A stretch of DNA of 64,000 nucleotides from Sabulibacter ruber. Lineage in GTDB: Bacteria > Bacteroidota > Bacteroidia > Cytophagales > Hymenobacteraceae. The translations under genes were made by a program, and so were the position numbers. The notes under the pieces were generated by a model. That model saw only the letters and a program-made list of their open reading frames with translations. It did no database searches and was not told the DNA's origin. Shown here piece after piece: positions 34,304 through 43,607 of this stretch (the first letter of the stretch is position 1; every line of letters begins with the position of its first letter). Where the stretch lies: positions 496,001 through 560,000 of the forward strand of contig NZ_JAFFID010000002.1 in NCBI RefSeq assembly GCF_017355955.1. The letters are read 5' to 3'.

Positions 34304-34783
34304 ATGATGAAACGGATTGCCACGGGGTTGCTGAGTCTGGTGTTCTCCCTGCTGATGGTGTCGGCGCAGGCGGGCATCAACCCCACCGAAGCGAAGATGG
34401 ACAAGATCATGAACACCTACGCCAGTAAAATGAAATTGGCGTTCCAGGAGAAAGATGACCAGAAAACCATTACTATGCTCAAAAACGCCTCCAACGAAGC
34501 CGGTGCCGAGATGCGCAAGCTGAAACCCGAATTGGAGAAGTGGGCGCAGGAAGTGAAAGCCCTGGGCGAAGCCGAGAAAGAGGCGTTTCAGAAGCGCTTT
34601 CAGGCCAAACCGTATTTCAAGTCCATCTTTGAGCTCATGTTTGACCCATCGGTGAGCAAGCGCCTGCAGGCGAATCCGGCCCTGGCCAAAGCGCTGGAAG
34701 AAGGCAACGCCGCTTTCCCTAACTTCAAATCAGACAGAGACAGCAACATCATAGAAGAGCCCGCCGAAGAAGACGGTGAATAG
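34304..34783 (+). CDS. Small periplasmic helical protein of unknown function
   Basis: A 159-residue protein with a signal peptide (MMKRIATGLLSLVFSLLMVSAQAG) and an almost all-helical mature part rich in Lys and Glu (TMLKNASNEAGAEMRKLKPE, then EKWAQEVKALGEAEKEAF). It ends in an acidic tail EEPAEEDGE. No known domain is recognised. It follows the adaptor by 91 bp on the same strand and is closed by a terminator, so it is probably the last gene of the export operon and may assist it. Confidence 0.6.
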   Translation: MMKRIATGLLSLVFSLLMVSAQAGINPTEAKMDKIMNTYASKMKLAFQEKDDQKTITMLKNASNEAGAEMRKLKPELEKWAQEVKALGEAEKEAFQKRFQAKPYFKSIFELMFDPSVSKRLQANPALAKALEEGNAAFPNFKSDRDSNIIEEPAEEDGE

Positions 34784-34808
34784 ACCTTTCCTCTGAGAAG
34801 CACCCAGA

Positions 34809-34846
34809 ACGCGACAACTCTCCCCGGGTTGTCGCGTTTTGTTTTT
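34809..34846 (+). terminator. Terminator of the export operon
   Basis: AACGCGACAAC (34809-34819) pairs with GTTGTCGCGTT (34828-34838) and is followed by TTGTTTTTG. Confidence 0.9.
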
Positions 34847-34917
34847 GCCGTACTTTTCTTAAAATAGCCGTAAAAGGCGTTACTTTAAAGAAGCATCCCG
34901 TTCGCAAAGCCAAACCT

Positions 34918-36018
34918 ATGAAGCACCTTGCCTTTCATCTTGAACTTCAGTTTAACTCCACCCACAGCATCACGGCCACCGGCAAACACGTGCGAGACGG
35001 CCTTTCCACGGTCCTGCGCACCGGCGACTACCTCTGGCTGAGCTGCGATGAGCAAACCACCCTGGAGCGCCTGAAGAAAACCGGGGAACACTCCTTTGGC
35101 GAGCACGTGCACTTTGACCTCACCCAGTACCTGGACCTGCCCGACGGCACCAATTCTGAGATAGACATAGAAGGCCTGTCTGAATGTGATGGGTACCTTT
35201 GGCTGGTGGGTTCGCATAGTCTCAAGCGCAAGAAACCGCGCAAAGAAGACTCGGTGGAGAAGCAGATCAAGCGCCTGGCGCAGGTGAAAGGCGAGTCCAA
35301 CCGCTACCTGCTGGCCCGTATTCCGCTGGTGCAGGACGCCACCACCGGCGAGTACACCCTGTGCAAGAAATGCTCTGACCCCGAGGACTCGGACAAAACC
35401 CTGCGGGCGGCACAACTCATGAGCTCGGGCAAAACCAACCAGCTCATGGACGCCATTGAGAAAGACCCGCACCTGGCCCATTTCCTGCCTATTCCCGGAA
35501 AAGACAACGGATTTGACATTGAGGGACTATCCATTCACCAAGGGCGCGTTTTTGTAGGCTTGCGTGGCCCCGTATTGCGCGGCTGGGCCATAATCCTCGA
35601 GCTGCAACTGGAAGACGCAGAGGAAAAAGGATACCTGCAGTTGAAGGCCAATGAAGACGGCACGCTGTACAAAAAGCACTTCCTGCACCTGGGTGGGCAG
35701 GGAATTAGGGAACTCAGGACCAAAGGAGATGATCTGTACATTCTGGCGGGCCCCTCCATGGATTTGGACGGCACCATTGCCGTGTTCCGCTGGCCCGATG
35801 CCATGAACAAGACCAGAAAAGGCGAACAGATGGTGCATCGCAAAGAAGTGGAACACCTTTTTGACGTACCCCACGGCAGCGGCCCCACCTCGGGCAAGGA
35901 CAAAGCCGAAGGACTGGCTGTATTGGATGACGAGCACCTGCTGGTGGTGTTTGACAGCCCCGCCGACAATCGGAAGCCAGATGAGCACGTAGTCTTAGCC
36001 GATGTGTACAAGGTGTAA
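34918..36018 (+). CDS. DUF3616 domain-containing protein
   Basis: A 366-residue protein without a signal peptide. It shows the repeated pattern of the DUF3616 family, a propeller-like fold: DGLSTVLRTGDYLWLSCDE, DIEGLSECDGYLWLVGSHS, FDIEGLSIHQGRVFVGLRGP, GIRELRTKGDDLYILAGPSM and KAEGLAVLDDEHLLVVFD. The IEGLS repeats mark successive blades. Some homologues are annotated as phytase-like or strictosidine-synthase-like, without experimental support known to me. It stands alone between two terminator-like palindromes. Confidence 0.82.
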   Translation: MKHLAFHLELQFNSTHSITATGKHVRDGLSTVLRTGDYLWLSCDEQTTLERLKKTGEHSFGEHVHFDLTQYLDLPDGTNSEIDIEGLSECDGYLWLVGSHSLKRKKPRKEDSVEKQIKRLAQVKGESNRYLLARIPLVQDATTGEYTLCKKCSDPEDSDKTLRAAQLMSSGKTNQLMDAIEKDPHLAHFLPIPGKDNGFDIEGLSIHQGRVFVGLRGPVLRGWAIILELQLEDAEEKGYLQLKANEDGTLYKKHFLHLGGQGIRELRTKGDDLYILAGPSMDLDGTIAVFRWPDAMNKTRKGEQMVHRKEVEHLFDVPHGSGPTSGKDKAEGLAVLDDEHLLVVFDSPADNRKPDEHVVLADVYKV

Positions 36019-36094
36019 CCTCACGGGAAATTTAAAGGCGCACCAAATAAGAACCCAAGATCAGCGTTGAAGGAATTGATCTCTCTTCAAAATC

Positions 36095-36134
36095 CTGTTT
36101 TCGGGTTGTTTTCTGCAAGACAGCCTGAAAACAG
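36095..36134 (+). repeat. Oriented palindrome family A, copy upstream of the CarboxypepD gene
   Basis: CTGTTTTCGGG (36095-36105) mirrors CCTGAAAACAG (36124-36134) with one mismatch. It ends 24 bp before the next ATG, within or next to that gene's leader. Confidence 0.75.
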
Positions 36135-36157
36135 CTTCTTCATCCAACGCACGCGGC

Positions 36158-37048
36158 ATGAAACCAGCGATTCTTCTGCTTTTCGTTTTCCTGTGGTCTG
36201 CGAGCGCGGGATTTGGTCAGGTAAAAGGAACTATCACAGACAAAGCCAGCGGTAAACCTGTGGCCTACGCCAACATCTGGGTGGAAGACGAGAACCTGGG
36301 CACCACCTCCACGGAGAAAGGCGAGTTCAGTCTGGGGCAAACCAACCTGCAGGGCAAAACGCTGGTCATTTCCTGCCTAGGCTACGAAAGAACCCGTCTC
36401 ACCATTCCGGCCGGGAACATGAAGGTAGCCTTGGTGCCATCTGCGGTGGCGTTGAGCACCGTAACGGTGAAAAAGAGCACCAAGCGCAGCAAATTCATCA
36501 TCAACAAACTGGACAACCGCACGGAGTACTCCTTCGGGAGCAACGGCACACCCTGGATTGTGGCCCAGTACATTCCCTACAAACCTTCCTACGCCGCTAC
36601 ACCTTTCCTGGATGAGATCTCGTTGGTGGCCCTGAGCAATATAAAAAATGCCTCGTTCCGGTTGCATCTGCTGCAGGTAGGGGAAAACGGCGAGCCAGGC
36701 AAGCACCTGCTCTCAGTACCGCTCATGGGCAACGCGCCTAAAGGCATCAGAACCGTGAGTCTGAATGTAAGCCAGTACGATTTGCAGATGCCAACCAAAG
36801 GGTTTTTCATTGCCTTTGAGTGGCTCATCATCAAACAGAACCGCTACGAGCCGGTAGACCCCGAGACCGGTGAGAAACAAGGCTCGGCCCGCATCTCCTA
36901 TGAACCCAGCCTCCGCTGCTACGGCCCCGAGAACAAAAGCCCCAACAGCTGGATCTACCATCAGGGTAAATGGGTGAGCACCAACCAACGCGAAGGTGAC
37001 GCCATTACCTCGGCCACGCCGCACTTCCAGTTGACGCTGAGTAATTGA
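36158..37048 (+). CDS. Secreted CarboxypepD_reg-like domain protein
   Basis: The 296-residue protein has a signal peptide (MKPAILLLFVFLWSASAGFG). An N-terminal CarboxypepD_reg-like sandwich follows: QVKGTITDKASGKPVAYANI, GTTSTEKGEFSLG and ISCLGYERTRLTI, with LSTVTVKK at the junction. About 190 residues of unassigned beta-rich sequence come next (SFRLHLLQVGENGEPGKHLL, then GFFIAFEWLIIKQ). This is a common Bacteroidota outer-envelope arrangement without a TonB plug or barrel. Function unknown. Convergent with the GH3 fusion gene. Confidence 0.78.
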   Translation: MKPAILLLFVFLWSASAGFGQVKGTITDKASGKPVAYANIWVEDENLGTTSTEKGEFSLGQTNLQGKTLVISCLGYERTRLTIPAGNMKVALVPSAVALSTVTVKKSTKRSKFIINKLDNRTEYSFGSNGTPWIVAQYIPYKPSYAATPFLDEISLVALSNIKNASFRLHLLQVGENGEPGKHLLSVPLMGNAPKGIRTVSLNVSQYDLQMPTKGFFIAFEWLIIKQNRYEPVDPETGEKQGSARISYEPSLRCYGPENKSPNSWIYHQGKWVSTNQREGDAITSATPHFQLTLSN

Positions 37049-37217
37049 CCCGTCAAACTGTTTCTGGAGGAACCTGGCTCAGGAAGTCCCCCGATGCAAA
37101 CTCGGGGCATGACTATCCTTTTCTACTACCTGCTCTATTCTGTCACTTTCCTGTCCTTTTCTTTCCCATTGTCTTTCTGTCCTTTCTAATTCCCATAGTC
37201 ATCGTGCCCTTCCTGTG

Positions 37218-37308
37218 TTGTCATCCTGAAAGGATTTTGTGAACAAGCTAAGAAGGCTCTAAAGAAACGCCTTTACCGTTCGCTCATAAGATCCTTTCAG
37301 GATGACAA
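37218..37308. repeat. REPIN-like inverted repeat, family B, copy 1
   Basis: TTGTCATCCTGAAAGGAT begins the left arm (37218-37244); the right arm (37281-37308) is its inverse, ATCCTTTCAGGATGACAA. A second copy is at 48564-48652. The rest of 37049-37480 has a degenerate family-A copy (about 37380-37415) and a terminator. Confidence 0.8.
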
Positions 37309-37425
37309 AGGGGATAGCTGAAAGAATGGTAGGAGGGGTAGTCAAATGGATTAAAGATTGGCAAAGATTGATTCTTCGTTTTAGACCTGCTTTCAGTAAA
37401 TCAGCTTAAAAATACCACCAAACAG

Positions 37426-37460
37426 AAAGGCCGCCCTGGATAACCAGAGCGGCCTTTTTT
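37426..37460. terminator. Bidirectional terminator between convergent genes
   Basis: AAAGGCCGCCCTGG (37426-37439) pairs with CCAGAGCGGCCTTT (37444-37457) with one mismatch and an ATAA loop, then Ts. Confidence 0.85.
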
Positions 37461-37480
37461 ATATCTGCTAGAATGCTTGA

Positions 37481-40400
37481 CTAACGCTTGCTTTCCAGGG
37501 TGCTTTCTGCTTTAGGGGCAGATTTGGCTTTGGCCATGGCGTCATACACTACCTGCATTACTTTGGTGCGGGTGTTCAGCTTGCTAAGCACAGAGCTTTC
37601 GCGGGTGGGGTGCACGCGGTTAGACAGGAAGATGTACACAAGGTCGTTTACCGGATCAACCCAGCTATAGATGCCGGTGAAGCCGGTGTGCCCGAAGCTC
37701 TCGGCCGGGGCACTCTGCGCAGCGTTTCCGTTCACCGTGCCTGGCTTAGACGGACGGTCAAACCCGAGGGCGCGGTAGTTGTCTGGGCAGAACTGGCATT
37801 TGCTGAAGGTGCTCACCACGTTATCGGCGATGATGCGCTTGCCGGCGTAGATACCGTCGTTCAGGTACAGTTGCATCACCTTGGCCAGGTCATTCGCGTT
37901 CCCGAACAAACCAGCGTGACCGCTGATGCCGCCCAGCATGGCAGCGCCTTCGTCATGCACGGTGCCGTGCAGCAGTTGCTTGCGGAACAGGGTGTCTACC
38001 TCGGTAGGCACAATGCGAGACAATGGATAGCTCTTGTACGGGTTGAACGTGAGCGTAGTGGCGCCCAGCGGCTTGTAGATGTTCTTCTTCAGGTAAGACT
38101 CAAAATCCTCGCCGGTAATGTTTTTCACTACCAGCGGGGCCAGAATGAACGACAAATCTGAGTACACATAGCCTGGTTTGTCGTTGAGCGGAGATTCTTT
38201 GATTTGCCTGTAGATTTCCTGCGCGTGGTCTTTGTTGATGAACAGGTTCTTGGCTACTCTGATGGGAAATTTAGCCGATGAATCTGGGCTGAAAACTGTG
38301 CTCTTCAATTCGCCGTTCTTCTTCAATTCCTCTTTCCAGAACGGAATCCAGGATTTCAGGCGGGCCTGGTGGGTAAGGATGTCGCGGTACTTCAGGTTCT
38401 CTTTGTTAGACTCCTTCATCAGGGGCAGGTACTCGCCCAGGGTTTTGTCCACGTCAAATTTGCCTTCGCCGTTCAGTTTCATGTAAGCGGCCAGTGCCGT
38501 GGTGATTTTGGTAACGGAAGCCAGGTCGTACAAATCGGTGTTCTGAACCGGGGTCTGGTTCTCATACGTGTGGTATCCAAACGATTTATAGTAAATCACT
38601 TTACCGTTCTTGGCTACCAGTACCTGCGCACCCGGCGTGCCTTTGGCTCTGATGGCTTCGTTTACCAGGGTATCAATACCGGCAAAATCCTCTGATCTCA
38701 GGCCAACGGCCTCTGGCTGCGTGTACGCCAGTCTAAGACCGCCTTCGGTTCTCAGACCATCGCCAATCCTGAAGGAGTTGGACACGTTCACCGGCAGTTT
38801 GCCTTTCGCGCCTACCCCGCCAAAAATGATCTGGGCAGCTACGTCCTGGGTGAGTTCGTTTTCCTGGTAAGCCGCCAGTACGCCGTGGGCTTTCTCAATA
38901 TCCTCAAAGCGGGTGAGGCTATATACGTTCCCGAACACGCTCACCACCGTTGGCTTGGAGCGGATGAGGTCTTTCAGGAACAGGTTCATCTCGGCGGTAA
39001 TCCCGAAGGTTCCGGTGCCGGAGGCTTTCAGTTGCAGCTTGTGCACACCTACCAGTATCAGGTTGTAGCCTTTCAGCTTGTCTTTCAAGGCCTGCAGATC
39101 AGCGATGGAGTTGGTAGGGGGCAGGAAGAAGTTGTCTACCTGGGTGTATTTGGCCAGGTTCCGCTGGAAATCAGTCTCGGTGTTGGTACCAATGGCCAGG
39201 GCGGCAATCTTCAGCGTGTCCAGCGTCTTGATAGGCAGAATCTGGTTCTTGTTGCGCAGAAGCGTCAAAGAGGCCTCGGTCAGCTGGCGGTTGATGTAGT
39301 CGGCGGTAGGGTTGTTCAGGTCGGCAATGAGGTTTTCGGTCTCAATGGGTTTCCAGTTATCAAGGCCCATCCACTGTTTGGCGGCCAACACTTTGCGTAC
39401 GCGCGTGTCAATCTCGGCCTGCGTGATTTCTTTGTTAGCGATGGCTTTCTTTACTTCCTCAATGGTGGTTTTCACATCCATGGTGTTCAGGAGCACGTCA
39501 TTACCGGCCAGCAGGGCTTTTACGTCTACTACCCCGGGGGCGTAGAACTTCGCCACGCCCTGCATGTTCAGGGCATCGGTGAACACCAGGCCTTTGTAGC
39601 CCATTTCTTTCTTGAGCAAATCGGTTACAATGGGTTTGGAAAGGGTAGAAGCCAGGTCTTTGGTGTTGTCCAGTACCGGAATGTTCATGTGCGCCACCAT
39701 CAAGCTACCCAGGCCGTTTGCCATAAGCTCCCGGAAAGGGTACAGCTCCAGAGAATCCAGGCGCAGTTTAGAGAAGTGGATGACCGGCAAACCGTAATGC
39801 GAGTCTACGTTGGTATCGCCGTGGCCGGGGAAGTGCTTGGCGTTGGCCAGCACTTTGTTGTCCTGCATACCTTTCACGTAGGCCATGGCTTTGCGGGCCA
39901 CGTTGTATTTGTCTTCGCCGAAGGAGCGGAAGCCGATGACCGGGTTGTTGGCGTTGTTGTTCACGTCAATTACCGGCGCAAAGTTCACGTGGATGCCCAG
40001 GCGGCGGCACTGTCGGGCAATCTCGGCACCCATGTCATAGATCAGGCGTTCGTCTTCAATACCGCCCAACGCCATCTGGTACGGGAACCGCACGGTGCTG
40101 TCCAGGCGCATGGCCAGACCCCACTCGCCGTCAATAGAGATCATCAAAGGCACTTTGCTTTCGCGCTGGTAGCGATTGGTCATGTGCGCCTGGCGTACCG
40201 GTCCGCCCTGGAAGAAGATCAGACCACCCACTTTGTAAGTAGTGATCAGGCGGCTGATGGAGTCAATGTGCACCTGGTTTTTGTTGGAGTACACCGGAAT
40301 CATGATGAGCTGCGCAATGCGCTCTTCGGGCGTAAGGGTTTTGAAGACAGAATCTACCCACTTCTGGTTGGCTCCCAGGAAAGGCGGATCGGTCTTGGGG

Positions 40401-40564
40401 TTGAATGCGGCGGCACCTTTTTTGGTTTTGGGCTTCTTGGTAGTAGCCGTCTTTTTTGAGGCAGATTTAGTGGACTTGGAGCCACGGTTCTGCCCCTGCA
40501 GGTTCAATGCTCCAACTAAGAAGAGGCACAGGAGCATTAGGGGGAGAAAACGATGTTTTTTCAA
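37481..40564 (-). CDS. Secreted GH3 beta-N-acetylglucosaminidase fused to a serine hydrolase (beta-lactamase fold)
   Basis: A 1027-residue two-enzyme protein with a signal peptide, starting at TTG (MKKHRFLPLMLLCLFLVG). The first part is GH3: IDGEWGLAMRLD, the NagZ-type general-acid loop KHFPGHGDTNVDSHYGLPVI (from residue 243) and the nucleophile Asp330 in FTDALNM. A GH3 C-terminal domain follows. From about residue 640 comes a class-C beta-lactamase/DD-peptidase-like domain: DLASVTKITTALAA gives Ser-x-x-Lys, YVYSDLSFIL the Tyr, FGHTGFTG the KTG equivalent. This fusion is widespread in Bacteroidota. It probably trims GlcNAc-MurNAc and possibly peptides of muropeptides outside the inner membrane. 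Convergent with the CarboxypepD gene; LD-carboxypeptidase lies upstream. Confidence 0.92.
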   Translation of the reverse strand: MKKHRFLPLMLLCLFLVGALNLQGQNRGSKSTKSASKKTATTKKPKTKKGAAAFNPKTDPPFLGANQKWVDSVFKTLTPEERIAQLIMIPVYSNKNQVHIDSISRLITTYKVGGLIFFQGGPVRQAHMTNRYQRESKVPLMISIDGEWGLAMRLDSTVRFPYQMALGGIEDERLIYDMGAEIARQCRRLGIHVNFAPVIDVNNNANNPVIGFRSFGEDKYNVARKAMAYVKGMQDNKVLANAKHFPGHGDTNVDSHYGLPVIHFSKLRLDSLELYPFRELMANGLGSLMVAHMNIPVLDNTKDLASTLSKPIVTDLLKKEMGYKGLVFTDALNMQGVAKFYAPGVVDVKALLAGNDVLLNTMDVKTTIEEVKKAIANKEITQAEIDTRVRKVLAAKQWMGLDNWKPIETENLIADLNNPTADYINRQLTEASLTLLRNKNQILPIKTLDTLKIAALAIGTNTETDFQRNLAKYTQVDNFFLPPTNSIADLQALKDKLKGYNLILVGVHKLQLKASGTGTFGITAEMNLFLKDLIRSKPTVVSVFGNVYSLTRFEDIEKAHGVLAAYQENELTQDVAAQIIFGGVGAKGKLPVNVSNSFRIGDGLRTEGGLRLAYTQPEAVGLRSEDFAGIDTLVNEAIRAKGTPGAQVLVAKNGKVIYYKSFGYHTYENQTPVQNTDLYDLASVTKITTALAAYMKLNGEGKFDVDKTLGEYLPLMKESNKENLKYRDILTHQARLKSWIPFWKEELKKNGELKSTVFSPDSSAKFPIRVAKNLFINKDHAQEIYRQIKESPLNDKPGYVYSDLSFILAPLVVKNITGEDFESYLKKNIYKPLGATTLTFNPYKSYPLSRIVPTEVDTLFRKQLLHGTVHDEGAAMLGGISGHAGLFGNANDLAKVMQLYLNDGIYAGKRIIADNVVSTFSKCQFCPDNYRALGFDRPSKPGTVNGNAAQSAPAESFGHTGFTGIYSWVDPVNDLVYIFLSNRVHPTRESSVLSKLNTRTKVMQVVYDAMAKAKSAPKAESTLESKR

Positions 40565-40607
40565 GGCAATAGGTGAAATAGTAGGATATAGTTAGCGGGA
40601 AAGGATG

Positions 40608-40615
40608 CAAAACTA
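40608..40615 (-). promoter_or_regulatory. GH3 fusion minus-7 box (TAGTTTTG)
   Basis: Perfect TAnnTTTG on the minus strand, 44 bp before the TTG start. It gives this gene its own promoter, separate from the LD-carboxypeptidase gene. Confidence 0.65.
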
Positions 40616-40661
40616 ATGTAATTATATCAAAAACAGGACCATATACCTGCAAAGTTCAGCA

Positions 40662-41714
40662 TCAGGACACGGCACTGCCTAATAACTTTATGGTGCCGGC
40701 AGTAGCGTCTATTTCGGCCTCGGCGCCTACCGGAACAGTGAACTTGTGCGTGATGTGCCCAATCATGGCCCCGGAGTAAACGGGTACCTTAAGCGGCTGC
40801 AGGTGCTGCTCCAGCACTTCCTCCAGGGTAAGGGAGCCGTAGCCTCGGCCCGGGTCGCAATCTGAGCACTTGCCAAACACCACGCCTTTCACTTGGTCCA
40901 GCACGCCGGCTAGTTTTAGTTGGGTGAGCATGCGGTCTACCCGGTACACGGCCTCGTTGGTGTCTTCCAGGAACAGGATGGCGTCTTTCCAGTTGGGCAG
41001 GTAGTCTGAACCGATGATGGCCGTGAGCACCGTTAAATTGCCGCCCACCAGTTTGCCGCGGGCGGTGCCGGGTGTAATAGTAGTGATGCGGTCTTTGGTG
41101 AGGGTGAGGTTATCGCCCAGTTCTTTGGGGTTCTCAAACAGCACCGGGTTACCGTCAAACAACACCTGCCGGAAAGAGTCTACTGAGAACTTGTTCCAGG
41201 TAGCCGAGCCCACGGGACCGTGGAACGTTATCAGCCCGGTTTTTGCGTTTATGGCCAAAAGCAGCGCCGTAATGTCTGAGTACCCAATGAGTGGTTTCGG
41301 GTTTTTCTGGATGGTCTTATAATCCAGCAGCGGCAGCAAGCGGGCGCAGCCCCAACCACCATGAATGGCTAAGATTCCCTGCACGCTTTTATCAGCGAAC
41401 ATGCTGTTCACGTCCTCGGCGCGGGCCTGGTCTGTGCCTGCCAGGTACCCGAACCGGTCAAACACGTGTTTCCCCATCTTCACTTTCAGCCCGAGCGCCT
41501 CAATGGATTCCTTGGTGATCTGCACCACCTCTTTGCTGAACGCTGCGCCCGCAGGGCAGATCAAACCCACGGTATCGCCGGGTTTGAGGCGGGGTGGAAG
41601 AATCGCTTTGGGGGCTTTCTTAACAGCGGGGACAGAGGTGAAGCCCAACAGGGGAAGGGCCGCAGTGGCCATAGAAAGCGAAGCCAGCACCTCGCGGCGG
41701 GTTCTAAGCGTCAT
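40662..41714 (-). CDS. LD-carboxypeptidase (peptidase S66), possible Tat substrate
   Basis: S66 peptidases remove the terminal D-Ala from muropeptide tetrapeptides. Here the nucleophile is Ser146 in IGYSDITALLLAI, the Glu lies in LFLEDTNEAVYRVDRML and the His in MIGHITHKFTVPVG. HGGWGCARLLPLLD and VGGNLTVLTAIIG are the other conserved blocks. The N-terminus RTRREVLASLSMATAALPLL resembles a twin-arginine signal, so the enzyme may be periplasmic, unlike cytoplasmic E. coli LdcA. It sits 97 bp upstream of the GH3 fusion on the same strand. Confidence 0.9.
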   Translation of the reverse strand: MTLRTRREVLASLSMATAALPLLGFTSVPAVKKAPKAILPPRLKPGDTVGLICPAGAAFSKEVVQITKESIEALGLKVKMGKHVFDRFGYLAGTDQARAEDVNSMFADKSVQGILAIHGGWGCARLLPLLDYKTIQKNPKPLIGYSDITALLLAINAKTGLITFHGPVGSATWNKFSVDSFRQVLFDGNPVLFENPKELGDNLTLTKDRITTITPGTARGKLVGGNLTVLTAIIGSDYLPNWKDAILFLEDTNEAVYRVDRMLTQLKLAGVLDQVKGVVFGKCSDCDPGRGYGSLTLEEVLEQHLQPLKVPVYSGAMIGHITHKFTVPVGAEAEIDATAGTIKLLGSAVS

Positions 41715-41882
41715 AGGAAAAACAGGTTTAGCAGGTGTGCGGATGAAAGAGCGCGTTAAAATAATGAGTTTGCACCTGTTTCACCTGTTTTTCTGCTGGT
41801 TTTTCAAATGGTGGCTCAAAACTAGAAGCAGTACGGCTATTCTGTGCCAGGTGAATCCTAACAATCGTCTTCTTTCTATTTT

Positions 41883-41948
41883 CTATGGCGCGGAAGTTAC
41901 TTCCGTGACTTGTGGACTAAAGTCACGGAAGTAACTTCCGCGCCATAG
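41883..41948. repeat. REPIN-like perfect inverted repeat, family E
   Basis: Perfect 29-bp arms (41883-41911 and 41920-41948) with an 8-nt loop; each arm starts CTATGGCGCGGAAGTTACTT. A degenerate single unit is at 63880-63910. The gap 41715-42191 also holds the hairpin CCCCCTTCAAAGGGGG (42020-42035), resembling family F. No gene is seen. Confidence 0.85.
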
Positions 41949-42191
41949 TTGGGCAACACAAGAAATTGCCCCTACAAAAATCCAGAAATGCCATACTCAG
42001 CACGAGTAATCATCCCCCTACCCCCTTCAAAGGGGGACGAAATGCGTGCTGGAATTCTTCCGAAGGGCCATTCGCTAGGAAACAGGACAAGAAAGGCTTA
42101 GCTTGAGAGAAGAAGCCGGCAAATTTTTCAAGTAATCTTTGATGCTGTCAGAATCTTAGATTAATTAAGGGTTCTGAAACCTACCCCGTTT

Positions 42192-43574
42192 ATGCACACC
42201 CTTCTCTTCGGTCGTCGATGGCTCTCGCTGCCTTGTCTTTTCCTGTTCTTTCTGCTAGGCTGTAGCAGTACCAAAACCCCTCCAGTTGCCACTACTCCAC
42301 CACCGGTTGCACCCACGCCGCCGCCTTACGGTCCCGAGGAAATCAAAAGGCAGGTGCTGGAATCTGAGATTGGCAAGAACCGCTTTGTGGGGTTTGCTTT
42401 GTATGACCCGGCGCTGGGCAAAATGGTAGTGGAACACAACGTAGATAAGTACTTTGTGCCGGCCTCCAACACCAAGCTGTTCACGTTCTACGCCTGCCTT
42501 AAAATGCTAGGCGATTCCATACCGGCGCTCAAGTACGTGGTGCGCGGCGATTCCCTCATTTTCTGGGGTACCGGCGATCCTACCTTCACCCACATGGACC
42601 TGAAGAACACTGTGGCCTATGATTTCCTGAAAAACCGAAAGGAAAAGCTGTACTACCTGGAAGCGCCTTACACCAGCACGCCCTTCGCCACCAACTGGGG
42701 TTGGGACGACTATAACTATTATTACCAGCCCGAGCGCAGCGTGTTCCCCATTCACGGCAACGTGGTGAAGTTCGCCCGCAAAGGAGGCGCGGCAAAACCT
42801 TATACCACCACCCCGGCCATCTTCAAGCGCACCGTCAAAACCGATACCGCCCGCTACTCCCACAACGACGCTTTTGTACGGGCCTGGCGCACCAATGACC
42901 TGACCTATTATCCCAAACACGCCTCCGCCGATTTCGCCGTAGAGGTGCCGTTCATCCCCTCACCGGACATGACCGTGCGTCTGCTCACCGACACCCTGAA
43001 GCGGAAAGTCACCTTGCTCAAGAACCGTTCTCTGCCGCAAGGCGCCCAGACCTTCTATGGCCTGCCTTCAGACTCCGTCTACAAACGCATGCTGCAGGTA
43101 AGCGACAATCTCTTTGCCGAGCAGCTAATGGCCCTGTGCTCCGGCACCTTATCTGATACCCTCTCGGTGGAGCGCGCCATTAAGCACGCCGTGAAGAACT
43201 ACCTGAGTGACCTGCCCGATGCACCGGTGTGGGTAGACGGTTCCGGGCTTTCTTCCATGAACATGTTCACGCCCCGCAGCATCATTGCCCTTCTGCAGAA
43301 ACTACAGCAGGAACGCCCCACCGAACGCCTCCTGCCTTTAATGGCCACCGGCGGACGCCCCGGCACCTTCCGGAACATCTACAAAGCGGAGCCTCCTTTT
43401 GTCTTCGGCAAGTCCGGTACCCTGGCGCACGTGCATAACCAGAGCGGCTATATTATAACCAAGAGCGGGAAACTGCTGCTGTTCAGCTTTATGAACAACA
43501 ACTTTAAAGTCTCTTCCGGGGATATCCGTAACGAGATGGTCAGGATTATGACGGAGGTGCATGAGAAGTATTGA
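42192..43574 (+). CDS. dacB: D-alanyl-D-alanine carboxypeptidase/endopeptidase, PBP4 type (S13), lipoprotein
   Basis: A 460-residue penicillin-binding protein that trims or opens peptidoglycan cross-links. Ser92 and Lys95 are in VPASNTKLFTFYAC (SxxK), VSDNLFAEQL gives S-x-N, and FGKSGTLAHVHNQ gives KTG-like KSG. The segment between SxxK and SxN is shorter than in E. coli DacB. An N-terminal lipobox (FFLLGC, Cys24) followed by a Thr/Pro-rich spacer anchors it to a membrane. It is near, but not co-directional with, the LD-carboxypeptidase and NlpC/P60 genes. Confidence 0.92.
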   Translation: MHTLLFGRRWLSLPCLFLFFLLGCSSTKTPPVATTPPPVAPTPPPYGPEEIKRQVLESEIGKNRFVGFALYDPALGKMVVEHNVDKYFVPASNTKLFTFYACLKMLGDSIPALKYVVRGDSLIFWGTGDPTFTHMDLKNTVAYDFLKNRKEKLYYLEAPYTSTPFATNWGWDDYNYYYQPERSVFPIHGNVVKFARKGGAAKPYTTTPAIFKRTVKTDTARYSHNDAFVRAWRTNDLTYYPKHASADFAVEVPFIPSPDMTVRLLTDTLKRKVTLLKNRSLPQGAQTFYGLPSDSVYKRMLQVSDNLFAEQLMALCSGTLSDTLSVERAIKHAVKNYLSDLPDAPVWVDGSGLSSMNMFTPRSIIALLQKLQQERPTERLLPLMATGGRPGTFRNIYKAEPPFVFGKSGTLAHVHNQSGYIITKSGKLLLFSFMNNNFKVSSGDIRNEMVRIMTEVHEKY

Positions 43575-43607
43575 GAAATAGCTTTCGCTTAGAGTGGAGT
43601 TGAAAAG

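Noticed and set aside
38885..40459. 524-codon open frame on the plus strand
   Set aside because: It lies wholly antisense to the GH3 fusion, whose motifs are intact, and its translation has no recognisable domain; a shadow of high-GC third codon positions.
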